5,978 nucleotides of DNA, from NCBI GenBank assembly GCA_017627975.1, contig JAGAFT010000177.1:1-5978 (forward strand). Reading direction: 5' to 3'. Positions 4,695-5,978 of this stretch are shown here, piece by piece. Numbering within the stretch: the stretch's first letter is position 1; each line of letters opens with the position of its first letter. Source of the stretch: Oscillospiraceae bacterium (lineage in GTDB: Bacteria > Bacillota_A > Clostridia > Oscillospirales > Oscillospiraceae). The notes under the pieces were generated by a model. That model searched no databases, had not been told where the DNA came from, and saw nothing but the letters and a program-made list of their open reading frames with translations. The position numbers and the translations under genes were made by a program.

Positions 4695-5978
4695 TCAGGG
4701 CTGCGGCGTGGGCGGAACGTACGGCATGACCTGGACATATGCGCCTCTTCCCGGCCAGAGAGGACCGTCGAAGGAGATGGCGGTGATGAAGAGATTGTCC
4801 TCCGCGACCCGGTTCCCGGCGCAGGCAAAGGCGATGCGGTGATCCAGGCAGGTTTCACCGAAGACACATTCGCCGAATTCGGAAAGATCATCCTCGGCGA
4901 TGAGCCTGCGGAAGTCGTCGTTAAAGGTGCTCTGGATCAACCGGTCGAAATTCTCATCCGAGAAGGAATCCAGGAAGATTTCGCGGCTGGAGATCGGAAA
5001 GCTTTGGCCGTTTACAAAAATCTGGACCGGAAAGGCGATTCTGTCCGCCAGGGCTTCCCAGTCCCCATCGGCGATGGCTTTCTGGACGGCGGCGGCGAAG
5101 ACGGTCTGGGGAAAGCCGGCCTGGTAATGACGGGAGGGCTCGTCGGCAAAGGGATTCACCAGATCTTCCAGCGAGCTGCTATAGACCGTTTCCTCCTCCG
5201 GATGAAATTCATAGGGCATCAGCTCACCTTCCGCGCTGATGTCGAATTCCCCGTTCATACCGAGAACCGGCGCGTCATTCCAAGTGATATCCCCGCACTG
5301 GGTAAAGCGGAGGGCGGGGCTCGGCACGTCATGAATGTCACAGTCGCCAAAGCGGATGCCGTCGGTCTGGAAGAACATGCCCGCGCCCTGAGAGCATTCA
5401 TAAATCTCGGTCCGGAGAACATCGAGCGAGGTGCAGGAGGAGGTCTGAAGACCGAGAATGCCGCAGCCGTAGAGACGCATATTGTCGACCGTAATGCGGC
5501 TGCAGTTCTGGAGGTTCAGGACCCCGCCGGAGCAGGAGCCCGGTTCCTTTGTGTGGCCGGCGGTAAAGCCGAGGAGAGAAACATTCTCGCAGTCCCGCAG
5601 GTTCAGGACGTTGGCGTAGCGGGGGATGGCCGCAAGGGTGACGGCAGCGGGATCAGTGGAAGCGCTCCGGATGGTCAGGCCGGAGAGGTCGTGGATTACA
5701 AGCTCCGGCCCGTCATAGCTCGCCGCCCAATAGTAGTATTCGCCGCCGATGCTGCCATAACTGGAGGCGGTGGACAGATCGAAAAGCTCAGCGTTCAGCA
5801 CGATGGTCCGATCCGGCCCAAGGGCGCTTAAGAATTCGTCTACTGTTGTGACTTCCACCGAGGCTCCGGCGGCAAGCGCCATGGCCGGATCGGGCTGAAG
5901 CGGGGTGACGGCGGCCCCGGAATCCAGATCCTGCCAGGTCATGGCGGCGAGGGCGTCGCTGTCCAGAAGATTTCCGTC
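4695..5978 (-). CDS. Right-handed parallel beta-helix protein with C-terminal alpha/beta domain (partial, N-terminus outside the window)
   Basis: The frame stays open to the window edge, so the ATG at 5942 is probably internal and 427 residues of a longer protein are visible. Numbering from that Met, residues 30-60 (VEVTTVDEFLSALGPDRTIVLNAELFDLST) are the usual entry to a beta-helix. Residues about 80-225 form stacked rungs such as DCENVSLLGF, NCSRITVDNM, SCTSLDVLRT, TDGIRFGDCD and QCGDITWND. The GHTKEPGSCSGGVL segment (129-142) is a longer turn. Beta-helix proteins of this sort are mostly exported and bind or cleave polysaccharides, but I see no defined catalytic set. After a linker (235-275), residues 276-400 (VFAAAVQKAIADGDWEALADRIAFPVQIFVNG..., IFLDSFSDENFDRLIQSTF) look like an NTF2-like or related alpha/beta domain. 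The tail PYVPPTPQP is Pro-rich. Export is assumed, since the N-terminus is missing. Confidence 0.85.
   Translation of the reverse strand, partial: DGNLLDSDALAAMTWQDLDSGAAVTPLQPDPAMALAAGASVEVTTVDEFLSALGPDRTIVLNAELFDLSTASSYGSIGGEYYYWAASYDGPELVIHDLSGLTIRSASTDPAAVTLAAIPRYANVLNLRDCENVSLLGFTAGHTKEPGSCSGGVLNLQNCSRITVDNMRLYGCGILGLQTSSCTSLDVLRTEIYECSQGAGMFFQTDGIRFGDCDIHDVPSPALRFTQCGDITWNDAPVLGMNGEFDISAEGELMPYEFHPEEETVYSSSLEDLVNPFADEPSRHYQAGFPQTVFAAAVQKAIADGDWEALADRIAFPVQIFVNGQSFPISSREIFLDSFSDENFDRLIQSTFNDDFRRLIAEDDLSEFGECVFGETCLDHRIAFACAGNRVAEDNLFITAISFDGPLWPGRGAYVQVMPYVPPTPQP

Noticed and set aside
4606..4842. Plus-strand open frame of 78 codons across the terminator
   Set aside because: It reads through the beta-helix terminator hairpin and antisense to that gene's 3' end, with no ribosome site or protein similarity.
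4839..5831. Long plus-strand open frame of 330 codons
   Set aside because: It lies wholly antisense to the beta-helix gene, lacks a ribosome binding site and gives a Gly/Ala-rich protein without recognisable motifs. Long antisense frames are expected in GC-rich coding DNA.

Overview
The window reads as a piece of a GC-rich Firmicutes chromosome, most likely class Clostridia (gut Oscillospirales/Lachnospirales type). This is an inference from strong GGAGG-type ribosome binding sites, textbook sigma-A promoters, GTG and TTG starts, and exported proteins with a style I associate with that group. No database search was possible. No rRNA, tRNA, CRISPR array, transposase or phage gene is visible.

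Layout. (1) Positions 1-1388, plus strand: the Ala/Pro/Lys/Arg-rich C-terminal tail of an unidentified protein, an RluA/RluD-type 23S rRNA pseudouridine synthase, and a 67-residue two-helix membrane protein, closed by a perfect GC-rich hairpin. (2) Positions 1389-3493, plus strand: a self-contained unit with its own promoter, a 174-aa exported YbjN-like protein, a 395-aa exported three-part protein, and a strong hairpin that probably terminates from both sides. (3) Positions 4600-3535, minus strand: a compact operon of XRE-family repressor, four-helix membrane protein and small cupin. It is driven by a near-consensus promoter that lies between two almost identical 20-bp dyads. (4) Positions 5978-4612, minus strand: the C-terminal 427 residues of a large right-handed beta-helix protein, followed by a terminator.

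How the parts may work together. The XRE operon looks autoregulated: the two dyads are placed to block the -35 region and the transcription start. ATGA-style overlap and a Shine-Dalgarno sequence embedded in the regulator's last codons tie membrane-protein translation to the regulator. The two plus-strand exported proteins share a promoter and probably act at or outside the membrane, but their function is unknown. A 50-bp direct repeat brackets this exported-protein unit. One copy is the 3' end of the cupin gene; the other is a frameshifted copy 2.1 kb away. This suggests a past duplication or insertion event.

The most notable signals are the double 20-bp operator, the direct repeats around the exported-protein unit, and the 23-residue Cys-marked rungs in the beta-helix protein. 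I see no clear evidence for a wholly new defence or mobile system.
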